Under the pieces are notes generated by a model, which worked only from the letters and a program-made list of their open reading frames with translations, ran no database searches and was not told where the DNA came from. A stretch of 64,000 bases of DNA from Pelobates cultripes (taxonomy: Eukaryota; Chordata; Amphibia; Anura; Pelobatidae): contig OW240912.1 in assembly GCA_933207985.1 (NCBI GenBank), positions 112,975,214 to 113,039,213 of the forward strand, read 5' to 3'. The position numbers and the translations under genes were made by a program. Within the stretch, counting starts at the first letter, position 1; each line of letters starts with the position of its first letter. Of the stretch, positions 44,676 to 54,059 are shown in pieces.

Positions 44676-45915
44676 CCAGCCAACATCAGGTCAGAGTATT
44701 TTGCCTCCCTGGCAGTTTTACTGTACTCTGTTATTTGTGCCTTCTCTTATATTTACAGTTTTGTTTTATATATTGGTTTTATTAGAGTTTATTATTTCGA
44801 CCCCCTCCTGTCCCTGTCCCTCCTTTGTTACTTCTGTGTTCCCCCTGCTTTTTTCTTTATGGCCGGGTGACCGCGAGCGCAACGACCTTCTCCCGGGTCA
44901 CGCGCGCCTCGCGGCCGCCCCCCACCCCCTTCTATCTCTCGGGGGACTGGTTTTTGGGGATGGGAGAAGGGAGGTTTGGGGTCCACGCTCTTGGTGCTGC
45001 CAGTCCCCGCTCACGATCGTGGACCGCGCGGCACCTTCACACGCGGGCGGCGGCCATCTTGGATCTCGTGACTCGCGAGATACCGGACGGCCGCCTGTCC
45101 CGCTCGCTCGGCGGATCGGAAACTCACCCGACCGCCGAGCTCCACATGTGTATGCCCCCTCCATACACTGGAGGAGGGCAATCTGTCTGGCATTTTGTTT
45201 TGTTTTTTTAACCCCAGAACAATAGTTTTTTTCATCAGAGGAGGAAGAATCCATACAGTGCCTGCCTCCTGTTCTCCTATCAGTAGTGTCACCAATTGAA
45301 GCATGCATTAAAGGAGACATTACAGTTTTTTTTGCAAGCTCAGGACCTTAGGTCTCTATGCCCTACCAACCACTATACCCTATACAGGGTCACCTCTAAC
45401 TTGTCATATCTCACTTAGGGTTATTTATTTTACCTTAATTTACCCGCACAGGAGCTTAGACTGCCTCCCTGCCCTGCAGGAGCACACCACACTGATATAT
45501 CCTGCACTAGATTTTACTACCTTACCGTCCCTACTCTGGGACAGGCTGTCTATACACCCTACGCTGGGTTTGCCATATTACTGTACCTTACCGTACAAGA
45601 AATTATGTGGGTGTCCTCTGGGCGATTTTTCATGGCACACCACCTGGGGTGACCCCCCAGATATGCATGCTCGGTCACTCACTGACCTTTATCATTGATG
45701 TGGGTGTCCTCTGGTATACCACGGCACACCACCCGGGGTGAACCCCGATTACGTGCACGGAGGCCTATGCCTCAATCTGTTATCGATAATCTGTAGACCG
45801 TGCACCCAGCTCTGATAAAATTGTGGCGGTTCAAACCGCATGTACTAATACACCATCACATCTCCCCACTGACTCTTCCTTTCGCCCAACAGGACGAGGG
45901 AAGACTTGACGAGTC
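44676..45915 (+). other. DIRS 5' leader
   Basis: About 1.2 kb between the left terminal repeat and the first gag-like ATG. It is GC-rich around 44860-45170 and has short alternative frames without recognisable motifs. It is probably untranslated leader. Confidence 0.5.
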
Positions 45916-46473
45916 ATGGAGGACACTCAGAGCCAAGATTTCCAAGCCATGATTAACGCCGCAGTGGCGGCCTCGGTGGAGAAGGCCCTACTGAGGGCAC
46001 TACCCCAAAGCCAGGGCGACACTAGCCCCCCAGGACAAGTGGAGGCCTCGGGTTCCGAGCTCTCCAAGGCTAAGAGACATAGGAAGGGTTCCCCCCCATC
46101 TTCAAAGACCAAAGGCAAGTTGCCCGCTAAACGGAGTAAGAGCACAGAACGGCAACTGCACACACCCCGAGTACTACTCTCCTCGGATGAGGAGGATTTG
46201 CACGTACCACGAGCCTTGGACGTAGTGGACGAGTGGCGTGGGGACAGTTCTCCGTCAGAGGAGGAAGAATGGCAGGACCTACCCCCCACCTCCTCGAGAT
46301 ACGTCAAGGAGACCTTTCGCGGTGATGACGATCGAGAAGAAGACAACTCATTTGACAACAAAGCCGGGAAAACCGGAGACGGAAAGTTACGGACGAACAA
46401 GGGAACCCATTGTTCGACCCACATACCATCCGGCACCCACGCTCTTCCGAATGGACGCTACCAGACCACTTGA
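45916..46473 (+). CDS. DIRS gag-like protein, N-terminal frame
   Basis: The frame starts with a good ATG (GTCATGG) and reads 185 residues. It begins MEDTQSQDFQAMINAAV with a putative helix, followed by a Lys/Ser-rich basic stretch and then an acidic Ser/Glu-rich stretch (SSDEEDLH, PSEEEEWQD). DIRS gag proteins have this disordered N-terminal half. From about 46356 the gag sense switches to the frame ending at 47165; after that point this frame reads Thr/His-rich non-conserved sequence. Whether the shift is a mutation or a recoding site cannot be told. Confidence 0.7.
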   Translation: MEDTQSQDFQAMINAAVAASVEKALLRALPQSQGDTSPPGQVEASGSELSKAKRHRKGSPPSSKTKGKLPAKRSKSTERQLHTPRVLLSSDEEDLHVPRALDVVDEWRGDSSPSEEEEWQDLPPTSSRYVKETFRGDDDREEDNSFDNKAGKTGDGKLRTNKGTHCSTHIPSGTHALPNGRYQTT

Positions 46474-47165
46474 CGGACTTCATACACTATTGGCTACGCA
46501 AGCCTCTGGAGAAAGAAGTACGTGCACGCCTCAGGGCCGAATGCCCCAGACCACTGATACCGGATAAAGTGGCGCTTACACCCGAATTCGATAATACGGT
46601 AGTGGTCTTTATGTCCCGCTCAGGACGAGATCCGCGCAAGGACCTACTCGGCCCCATCTCTAAAATACTATTTTTCGCAGATCTGGCACTCAGCCAGGGC
46701 TCCCAGCTGGACCCGAACATCATACGAGAATGGGCCCAACGATCAGTGTGCCTTCTAGGCAACGCCAACGCCGCACTGTGCACCGAGAGAAGTAGATCGG
46801 CGTTGATCCGTATAGACAGTAAACTCCTGGACCTAGGCGCCAAAGAATTCGGACCGAAAGCACAAGGGCTCTTGTTTGGCGATGCCTTCATCTCGGAGCT
46901 GAAGAAGCACGTGAACCTCTTCACCACCTTGAATAAGGCACAGACCTCTCTCAAGCAGGTTTTCCACAATCCACCAGGAAGAGGTGTTTTTGGGAGGGCT
47001 GGTCGGCAGAGGAACCGAGCCACCAGCCGATTCTGGGCATCAGGTTCCAGACCCCTTTTCACAAGCCCCAAGCTTCTTCCCTTCGGCTACGCAAAGACCA
47101 TCCTCATACCGAGGGGCAGGGAGGTCGAGAGGCTTCAGGGGCCGAGGACGCGGCCGTTTCTCTAA
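46356..47165 (+). CDS. DIRS gag-like protein, C-terminal frame
   Basis: The frame is open from a stop at 46353 to a TAA at 47163-47165. It starts to look like DIRS gag at QGNPLFDPHTIRHPRSSEW, then WLRKPLEK, RLRAECPRP, and later LGPISKILFFADLALSQG and LLGNANAALC; the end is Arg/Gly-rich (GRGVFGRAGRQR). The block order matches vertebrate DIRS ORF1. It lacks its own clear start codon (a TTG at 46410 is the only start-like codon near the top), so it is probably expressed as the continuation of the frame above. The stop overlaps the next ATG as TAATG. Confidence 0.7.
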   Translation, partial: QQSRENRRRKVTDEQGNPLFDPHTIRHPRSSEWTLPDHLTDFIHYWLRKPLEKEVRARLRAECPRPLIPDKVALTPEFDNTVVVFMSRSGRDPRKDLLGPISKILFFADLALSQGSQLDPNIIREWAQRSVCLLGNANAALCTERSRSALIRIDSKLLDLGAKEFGPKAQGLLFGDAFISELKKHVNLFTTLNKAQTSLKQVFHNPPGRGVFGRAGRQRNRATSRFWASGSRPLFTSPKLLPFGYAKTILIPRGREVERLQGPRTRPFL

Positions 47166-49222
47166 TGGTGAGTCCACCTATATACCACAATGTTTCCGAT
47201 TTTCTAGCAGGCAACCTGTCCCATTTCTTTCAGAACTGGAAGCTTATCACCAAGGACGCCTGGGTACTCCAGACGGTGAGAGGCTTCACCATAGAATTCT
47301 CAGCACAACCTATACAGACCATTCCCCCTTCCCCAATACACATGTCGGCGGATCAAAAACGCCTGGTAGACGAAGAGATCCAGACACTCTTCAGGAAAGG
47401 CGCGATACAATACGCGACAGGAGGGGGCAGCTTCGTAAGCAATATTTTCCTGGTAAAGAAGAAAACTGGCGAATACAGGCCTGTCATCAACCTCCGACAA
47501 TTGAATTCCTACGTCACATACAGACACTTCAAAATGGAAGGAATCCACCTCCTACAAGACCTTCTCATCAAAAACGACTGGTTTACACGCCTGGATCTCA
47601 AAGACGCGTACCTGTCGGTTCCCATGGACGTACACAGCCGCCGTTTTCTCCGATTCCGATGGCAAGGACGTCTATGCCAGTTCACGTGTCTGCCATTCGG
47701 CCTCAGTTCGGCGCCGTGGTGCTTCACGAAGCTGCTGAGGACGGTGATGGCTCACATCCGATCCTCGGGCATTCGATGTCTCGTATACCTGGACGATTTG
47801 CTAATCTTCTGCGAGTCCGCTGCCAGGCTGCGATGGCAAACAAAATTTGTCGTTCACTTGCTGGAATCTTTAGGTTTCATAGTGAACAGACAAAAATCAT
47901 CCCTCTCTCCCTCCCAATCAGTCCAATTCCTCGGGTTCGATATCGACTCGAAGGAATTCGTGCTTCGGCTACCCCAAACGAAGATAGCCTCAATACAGAA
48001 GGAAATAAGACGGGTACTGAAACTGGAGACCATAACACTCAGGATGCTCGCCCGGATCGTGGGACTTCTCTCCTCCTCCATACAGGCGATATTCCCGGGA
48101 CCATTACACTACAGGGCCATGCAACGGCTGAAGGTGGAATACCTGCGCACCGGACACTCATACGACAGCCGGATTCCACTGTCGACGGAGGTGAAAACGG
48201 AACTTCGATGGTGGTTACTGCACATTCAAGCTTGGAATGGCAAAGCGATTTTTGGCCCTTCCCCAGACTTCATCATGGAGTCGGACGCCAGCCTGTGGGG
48301 ATGGGGCGCACACTGCACGGACGCCTCCACGGGGGGCCCGTGGCAAGGGGAAGAGACCGAACTCCATATCAACTGTCTGGAATTGATTGCGGGGTCCTTC
48401 GCCATCCGCAGCTTGGCCAAGGACAAATCCAACTGTTGCATCCTACTCCGCATGGACAACGTGTCGGCAGTACAGTACATCAACCACCTTGGCGGGGCCA
48501 GGTCTCGAGACCTAACAGAAGCCACGAAGGACATCTACAAGTTCTGCCTCTCACGGAACATCACGCTGCAGGTGGAATACCTACCGGGAACCTCCAACCT
48601 GACAGCGGACTGGTTTTCGCGTCATTGGCGAGACAACAGCGATTGGACACTCAACAAAGAGATATTCCAAGAGCTGAGATGGGGGAAGGGTCGACTCACA
48701 ATAGATTTGTTCGCCTCCAGGACCAACCACCAACTACCGAGGTACTACAGCTGGCTCCCGGACCCGGAAAGCGAAGCTACGGATGCATTCCTACAGAGCT
48801 GGCCCACGCAGGGGGCGTATGCCTTTCCCCCGTTCGCCATGATTCCACGAGTACTACGATACGCACGCAACCACAAGATATCACTCTTGCTCCTAACACC
48901 CCTCTGGCGGAGTCAACCATGGTTCCCAGAGCTCCTGGAGATGTCTTACGAGGACCCACTTCTGCTCCCCACCTTCCCTCTCCTTCTGACGGGACCTCGA
49001 GGGGAGGCCCACTCCCTCGTCCTGGAAGGACAACTGGAACTAGTGGCCTGGACGATTTCAGGGGCTCCTGGTCAGTCCACGGCCTATCGCAATCATCTAA
49101 AGACCTCCTTTGGGACTCATGGGCTCCCGGCACCAGGAAATGCTATATTTCCGCATGGTCGGCCTGGAGCGATTGGTGTGTGGAAAGGGATTCCGATCCC
49201 TTTACTGCACCTATCCCGTTGA
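47165..49222 (+). CDS. DIRS RT / RNase H / methyltransferase-like protein
   Basis: A 685-residue uninterrupted frame; its ATG overlaps the gag stop (TAATG). RT motifs: IFLVKKKTGEYRPVINLR (about 94-111), FTRLDLKDAYLSVPM with the first Asp (140-154), LPFGLSSAPWCFTK (176-189), VYLDDLLIF with the Asp pair (207-215). RNase H: MESDASLWGWG (371-381), NCLELIAG (403-410), RMDNVSAVQYIN (429-440) and LTADWFSR (479-486), giving the Asp-Glu-Asp-Asp set. The C-terminal DLFASRTNHQLPRYYSW and AYAFPPFAMIPRVL (about 514-563) are the DAM-methyltransferase-like domain typical of DIRS. All catalytic residues seen are intact. The last 300 bases overlap the recombinase frame. Confidence 0.9.
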   Translation: MVSPPIYHNVSDFLAGNLSHFFQNWKLITKDAWVLQTVRGFTIEFSAQPIQTIPPSPIHMSADQKRLVDEEIQTLFRKGAIQYATGGGSFVSNIFLVKKKTGEYRPVINLRQLNSYVTYRHFKMEGIHLLQDLLIKNDWFTRLDLKDAYLSVPMDVHSRRFLRFRWQGRLCQFTCLPFGLSSAPWCFTKLLRTVMAHIRSSGIRCLVYLDDLLIFCESAARLRWQTKFVVHLLESLGFIVNRQKSSLSPSQSVQFLGFDIDSKEFVLRLPQTKIASIQKEIRRVLKLETITLRMLARIVGLLSSSIQAIFPGPLHYRAMQRLKVEYLRTGHSYDSRIPLSTEVKTELRWWLLHIQAWNGKAIFGPSPDFIMESDASLWGWGAHCTDASTGGPWQGEETELHINCLELIAGSFAIRSLAKDKSNCCILLRMDNVSAVQYINHLGGARSRDLTEATKDIYKFCLSRNITLQVEYLPGTSNLTADWFSRHWRDNSDWTLNKEIFQELRWGKGRLTIDLFASRTNHQLPRYYSWLPDPESEATDAFLQSWPTQGAYAFPPFAMIPRVLRYARNHKISLLLLTPLWRSQPWFPELLEMSYEDPLLLPTFPLLLTGPRGEAHSLVLEGQLELVAWTISGAPGQSTAYRNHLKTSFGTHGLPAPGNAIFPHGRPGAIGVWKGIPIPLLHLSR

Positions 49223-50001
49223 TCCTCAACTACCTTTCACATCTGTTCACGTTGGGACGATCATATAAGTCCCTCAATGTGATCAGATCCGCCATCTCGG
49301 CGGCGCACGTCCCGGTACAGGGCAGACCGATAGGCCAAGACCCACTGGTCTGCCGGCTACTGCGGGGTGCCAAATTAACGAGACCCCCGGCACCCAAATA
49401 CTCACACCTTTGGCAGGTGGAGGTGGTGCTGAAATTCCTTCGGGAATGGCCGGACAATCCCTACCTATCATTGAAACAGCTCTCATCGAAGCTAGCCCTC
49501 TTACTATGCCTCGTCTCATTCAGACGGGTGGCAGACGTCAGGGCGTTCGATGTGGATGGTTTCTCACTCACTCCAGAAGGGGTTACCTTCAACATATCGA
49601 GACGCAAAAAATCGGACTCAGCGTCAGTGTCATACCCATACTTTGGTACAGACCCCAAATTATGTGTAGTCAGGACACTAATGAGGTATACCGAAATCAC
49701 GAATCCTCTGCGAACTCATCTTTGGGGTCAACTTCTAATTTCCTATGTAAAACCTCACAGACCGGTGTCCACTACAACACTGGCCAGATGGATCCGCTGG
49801 CTACTATCTTTAGCGGGCGTTGAATCTTGCTTCGGAGCGCACTCAGTCAGAGGGGCGTCGGCGTCTCAAGCCTTATCGGCCGGCGCCTCCCTGACCGACA
49901 TTATGCGCTGCGCGGATTGGTCGCGAGAGAGTACCTTTAGGACATTTTACCTCCGACAAACTTCTCATGCTTCCTTCACATTAGTCAACTCGAAGCTTTA
50001 A
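48919..50001 (+). CDS. DIRS tyrosine recombinase
   Basis: Phage-integrase-type recombinase that would integrate the circular DIRS DNA. The recognisable domain starts at WDSWAPGTRKCYISAWSAW (49111) and ends at the TAA at 49999-50001. Catalytic residues: Arg in LVSFRRVADV, Lys candidates in ISRRKKSDS, His-x-x-Arg in FGAHSVRGA, Trp in ADWSRESTF and Tyr in RTFYLRQ. All are present. The same frame is open upstream as far as 46984 (1005 codons), across the RT gene; I take an internal ATG at 48919 as the likeliest start (361 residues), giving a 304-base overlap with the RT frame. Start choice is uncertain; identity is not. Confidence 0.85.
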   Translation: MVPRAPGDVLRGPTSAPHLPSPSDGTSRGGPLPRPGRTTGTSGLDDFRGSWSVHGLSQSSKDLLWDSWAPGTRKCYISAWSAWSDWCVERDSDPFTAPIPLILNYLSHLFTLGRSYKSLNVIRSAISAAHVPVQGRPIGQDPLVCRLLRGAKLTRPPAPKYSHLWQVEVVLKFLREWPDNPYLSLKQLSSKLALLLCLVSFRRVADVRAFDVDGFSLTPEGVTFNISRRKKSDSASVSYPYFGTDPKLCVVRTLMRYTEITNPLRTHLWGQLLISYVKPHRPVSTTTLARWIRWLLSLAGVESCFGAHSVRGASASQALSAGASLTDIMRCADWSRESTFRTFYLRQTSHASFTLVNSKL

Positions 50002-50005
50002 AAAT

Positions 50006-50106
50006 GCAAATATGAAGCCTCCTGTCATGTGGTAAAATTGAAGATTATACTAGCTTTAGTGTACTAATAATCTTAATTTTAGTAATGACAGGAGGCGAAT
50101 ATTTCC
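50006..50106 (+). repeat. DIRS internal complementary region
   Basis: Just after the recombinase stop, GCAAATATGAAGCCTCCTGT to GGTAAAATT is the complement of the left tip, and it passes directly into AATTGAAGATTATACTAGC to GACAGGAGGCGAATATTT, the complement of the right tip. In DIRS replication this region templates both ends and aligns them for circularisation. Finding both halves joined here fixes the element boundaries. Confidence 0.88.
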
Positions 50107-50559
50107 CACCCTTTAGGATCCCCCCCTTAGGTTACTCGTTTGGATGTGTGTATATTTTAGCGTTCAGGAAGTCATGTTTTACCTGGTTATACGTTCAGAC
50201 TTGCTCAGTTACTCACTAGAATGGGTTAGTTGTAGGATGGAAGTTGTATTAGTACCAGATGGTTTACCTGTGTCCTTTTAGTGTCATTAAGTTCTAGTTA
50301 GTAGATGGATAGCTTTTGTCAGATAGCCGTGGGTAAATCAGCATTCTTACGATAAATTGCATGCGGACAAATTATCATGCCAGAGACCTTTCACCTTTTT
50401 CTTCTTTTGCAGTATGAAAACCTCCACAAGACAAGGTGCCTCTCGTACTACGGCTACACCACGGGATCACTGGAGTTGGATGTACTTCTATATTGTTGAA
50501 CTGTTCACGTTTTTTTCCTACGGTTATATTCTTATTGTGTTATTATGTTCGCTTGAAAG
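50107..50559 (+). other. DIRS 3' region between internal repeat and right ITR
   Basis: About 450 bases with no coding motif. Confidence 0.6.
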
Positions 50560-50737
50560 AAAGAGGAAGTGATGTCATAGACAGGGCCTTTTATGGACAT
50601 CATTACTTTTTTCTGATTGGTTGTTATGTTTCTATGCTGCTGGAGTTTTAAGTAAAGAAAGATATGCAAATATTCGCCTCCTGTCATTACTAAAATTAAG
50701 ATTATTAGTACACTAAAGCTAGTATAATCTTCAATTA
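50560..50737 (-). repeat. DIRS right inverted terminal repeat
   Basis: Inverted match to the left repeat over about 130 bases, with a further 45-base tip (TAATCTTAATTTTAGTAATG on the complement) that the left repeat lacks. Asymmetric tips with a shared body are normal for DIRS. Confidence 0.88.
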
Positions 50738-51132
50738 TAGCCCTGGGGCACACCATACATCTCACTTCCCCCCAATGCCCTCCTTGTGTCTCATTCACGC
50801 CCCACAGGGTGAGCGTGGGATGGTTGGGCGGGGATGAGTATGACCGAATTGGAGGGGTTAATATGATAGGATGAGTGTGACAGGATTGGGGGGTGAGTGT
50901 GCTAGGGTGAATATGGCAGAGCGATGGGTGGGGAGACATGCGACACACGTAGATAAACAGACAGACAAACACACATACAGACAGACACACATACAGACAC
51001 ACATGCAAATTCACAGAATGACACGCATACAGATACAAACAGTGACACACATACAGATGCACAGGACACACTGACAGGCACACTGGTCGCAGGGGTCCAC
51101 AGGTTGGCCGGGCCACAGTAGTTCCGCCACTG
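50738..51132. other. Right part of the hAT-type host element
   Basis: It starts ATAGCCCTGGGG, which echoes CAGGGCCC at the left junction, holds TGTGTCTCATTC words, a GGATGAGTGTGA-type degenerate repeat and an ACACAYA microsatellite, and ends with the CCGCCACTG tip. No gene. Confidence 0.5.
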
Positions 51133-51159
51133 ATTTTTATTTACCCAAAGCCAACAAAA

Positions 51160-52232
51160 AGTGTTGGGGACTTCGGGACCTATCTTGCAGCCGTTTAGTA
51201 GATAACTCCCTAATTCCCACGGTATTACTTAGTATTAAACAGTGAGCAGCCCAAAAAACATTTCCCCTGAACGGCGGGTGGGGGCCCTAAGTTAGAATGG
51301 GGGGGCCTATTGTCCTTCCACCCCTGAGCGGCAGACGGGGGTCCTAAATATCAATAAAGGGGGGACCTATTGTCCTCCCCCTGGCCCCCACCCCTGAGTG
51401 GCGGCCCTAAATTAGAATAAGGGGAGGGACCTATTGTCCTCTCCCCTGGCCCCCACCCCAGAGCAGTGGGTGGAGGGCCTAAATATTAATAAGGGGGGGA
51501 CCTATTGTCCTTCCCCCTGGCACCCCCCCCACAATAGGTCCCCCCTTATTCTAATTTAGGGCCCCCACCCACCGCTCAGGGGGGAGGACAAATAGGGACA
51601 ATAGGTCCCCTCCTTATTGGTATTTAGGGCCCCCACCAACCGCTCAGGGGTGAGGGCAGGACAATAGGGAACTATTGTTTTTTTTACAGTGAGGAGCCAC
51701 AGGCTGCTCACTGTTTAACAGACATGCCCCTACTCGCGGTATAGTGAGTAGGGGCATAATTTACTAATACTAAGTAATCTTTACTTAGTATTAATACATT
51801 TGGCTGAAAGAACAATTTAGGTCTTTCAGCCTTTTAGTAGATCTAATACCATGGGAATTAGGGAGTTATCTACTTATTCATTCCTGTCATTCCATTGACA
51901 GGCTAAGTAACTTACATTTTATATGAATGTGTGTTACTTGATTGTTGTAAGTGTTGCAAATGCTTACAGCTGAATCCTGGCTATGTTTGTATAATTTTTA
52001 TTTAAACTTGTATACAGTGTAACATTCTTCATTCTTCCACTCAGTAGGTATGTTAGTACTTGGGCAATACTGTGCTTCGGAAATTCGGCACTTCGGAAAT
52101 TCGGCAATTTCAGAACTTCTGGACTTCGGCTATTCGGCAATTCAGCAAGTCAGCTATTCGAACATTCGGATGTATCTGAATTGCCCGAAATTCGTCCGAA
52201 TTGCCATTTAGAACTAAACGAATTGCACGTCT
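51160..52232. mobile_element. Foldback element, second copy with deleted core
   Basis: It shares with 39588-41717 the ACTTCGGGACC start, AGTAGATAACTCCCTAAT, GTGAGCAGCC, the GCCCCCACCC tandem units in both orientations (switching near 51530), GCGGTATAGTGAGTAGGGGC, AATACTAAGTAA, CTGAAAG and the ACGAATTGCACGTCTA end. The inner TTTTCAGCCCC and CAATCAGAGTGCTCTG core of the first copy is missing. It starts some 20 bases after the hAT-type element. Confidence 0.75.
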
Positions 52233-52425
52233 ACTCAAAACATGATTGATGTTTTCAGCAGGAGACGTTGTTAATGGAAATAAATTAAAATATAAAATTA
52301 TATTTGTATTAAGGGAAGAAAAACTTAATTATATAACATGAGTGAAGGCAGATCAGATAGAAAACTGTCATAGCAGGTTCACTTTAAGGGATAAAACACC
52401 CACAGAATTACATCTTTCATGTTAT
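52233..52425. other. Short spacer, no feature seen
   Basis: AT-rich sequence between two foldback elements. Confidence 0.5.
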
Positions 52426-52895
52426 CTGCCAGTTCGGCAATCATCAGAACTACACCTTTGGGATCCCTGTGTCTGAAAAGGCTGCTCGGCGAGGTTCTGC
52501 AAGGTAAGTAAAGTTACTGTCACACTCCGTTTATAGTTAGGGGTTTCACTGCAGCATTGGGACATTTAGGGTTAGATTAGGGTTAAATTAGGATTAGATT
52601 TAGGGAGTAATTTTCTGTTTACAGATTACTGACACCTTGGGGAAAAAAAACAATTTCTATTATGTCCAAGGATAATATTAACCTTACTTCTAGGGTTATG
52701 GTTAGAATACAAAAATGGCTGAACTAGCTCGTAACCCTCACTTTAACCCTAAATGACCCATGTCCCAGTGCTGCAGTGAAGCCCCTAACTATCAGCTAAA
52801 TATGACAGTAACTTTACTCATCTTGCCGGACTTGGCTGAGCAGCCTTTTCAGACACAGAGATCCCAAGTTCCGATGATTGCAGAGCTCACAAACT
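52426..52895. repeat. Foldback repeat with TTAGGG-like loop
   Basis: The left arm (CAATCATCAGAAC..., TTTGGGATC, CTGTGTCTGAAAAGGCTGCT, GTAAAGTTACTGTCA, GGGGTTTCACTGCAGCA) is repeated inverted on the right (TGCTGCAGTGAAGCCCC, TGACAGTAACTTTAC, AGCAGCCTTTTCAGACACAG, CCGATGATTG). Symmetry centres near 52660. The inner part holds TTAGGGTTAGATTAGGGTT on the left and AACCCTCACTTTAACCCTAAA on the right. Confidence 0.78.
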
Positions 52896-54059
52896 TTAGG
52901 AAAGATCCTCAGGATTATTGGCTAAACTCTGAATGATGGTGAATTAAATCTGAATTGTAAAACTGATATTAAAACAGCCATTCTGTAACTACAGCTAAAT
53001 TGGAATTTTGCAAGCTATTTTTGTCTGGAGTGTGGATTTAAAATTAAAATATAACAAATATTAATTCATCTTGGCATTTTTAATAATCTACATTCTTATA
53101 ATTTTGTGAAATATTTCCAAAATAAAGACGTGTTGTATATTGCAAGCTATACCTCGTAAAGTAACACATTTCAGCAGTAAAGGTTATTTAAACCATCATA
53201 ACTACTACAGCCAACTGTAGTGATTATGGTGCCAGGAGTACCCTGTACCCTTGTAAAAGGGTTAAACTGTTTAACAGTTTGCTTTTTACCTGAGTCCCAC
53301 TAGGCACCAAGCCTCCCTAATACTGGCCAGCTGGCACCCAGTTACTGCAGAGCTGCAGACGTCGGATGCCAATCTAACCATTCATTAACTTAGAACGTTC
53401 TGGGCTAAGCCTCTGGATAGCTAGCCTGAATATCTCATACTGAATCTTCACAAACAGGCTCCTTACACCATGACTACTTAAAAACACTGAAATGGCCATG
53501 GTGCTTAGAATTACCCTTTAAGAAAACAGCAACAACAACGCGATGTTGTAAGATATTGTATAATTTTGTAATATCTGCATGCTAGTATTACAAGGTGTGA
53601 AGTTCCTTATTCTTTAGAAACAACAGTGATATATGTTCCTTAAACAGAGTGTAACACAAATGAGACTTTACAACTTTCTGTGTAACAAAGGTGAAGGAAA
53701 CATGTTAACAAGGAAAAATGCTATAAAACTGGAATGTTTTCTTTCTGAAATGAAAGCATATTTTTTGTGAGAATGGAGTAATCTTATTTTTAACCACGTA
53801 CCTCCAAACAACGAGGTTGATTTACTAAATGAACTTAAAAACAGTGTAATTCTTAAAATAATTAGAAATCTAGAAGTATAAAAATGTTGTGCTATTTACT
53901 ATTGGTCTGATTTCTGTCCATATTGCACTAATTGTATAAATGTTTTTTTTAAATTTTGCTGTGCAGGTGAGTACAATGAAGTACATATTGCCACAACAGG
54001 GTATATGAGCATTCAGATAAAAACAAAAAACAAAAAAAACATGAGAATCTGACGTTTGC
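52896..54059. other. Intergenic, with one MITE-like palindrome
   Basis: 53190-53520 has the TAGTGATTATGGTGCC/GGCCATGGTGCTTA pattern and AAACTGTTTAACAGTTT hairpin of a degraded MITE ending TACCCTTTAA. The rest shows no gene or named repeat. Confidence 0.5.

Larger units (their letters stand above)
44526..50737 (+). mobile_element. DIRS-type tyrosine-recombinase retrotransposon, structurally complete
   Basis: The element has inverted terminal repeats, an internal complementary region just after the last gene, and gag-like, RT/RNase H/methyltransferase-like and tyrosine recombinase frames in the order known for DIRS1. The first bases are AATTTTACCACATG and the last TATAATCTTCAATT; both tips recur, joined, inside the internal complementary region as GGTAAAATTGAAGATTA. 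No target duplication is seen, as expected for recombinase integration. Only a frame change within gag argues against full activity. DIRS elements replicate through a circular DNA intermediate. Confidence 0.9.
44490..51132. mobile_element. hAT-type element interrupted by DIRS
   Basis: The left end CAGAGACGTAACTA (44490) and the right end TAGTTCCGCCACTG (to 51132) are inverted repeats of each other with three mismatches. The flanks GATTTTAT (44482-44489) and ATTTTTAT (51133-51140) are a plausible mutated 8-bp target duplication. Without the DIRS insertion the element would be about 430 bp: 36 bases on the left, 395 on the right with an ACACA microsatellite at 50935-51070. It is non-autonomous. 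Confidence 0.6.

Noticed and set aside
44647..45320. Frames of 128-192 residues in the DIRS leader on both strands
   Set aside because: No recognisable motif, overlapping on both strands in GC-rich sequence; treated as leader.
46487..47071. 194-residue minus-strand frame opposite the DIRS gag
   Set aside because: Shadow of the gag coding sequence in GC-rich DNA; no motifs.
46984..48918. First 645 codons of the 1005-codon frame as a protein domain
   Set aside because: It overlaps the RT in another frame and shows no domain; only the recombinase end is convincing. The openness itself is kept as a finding.
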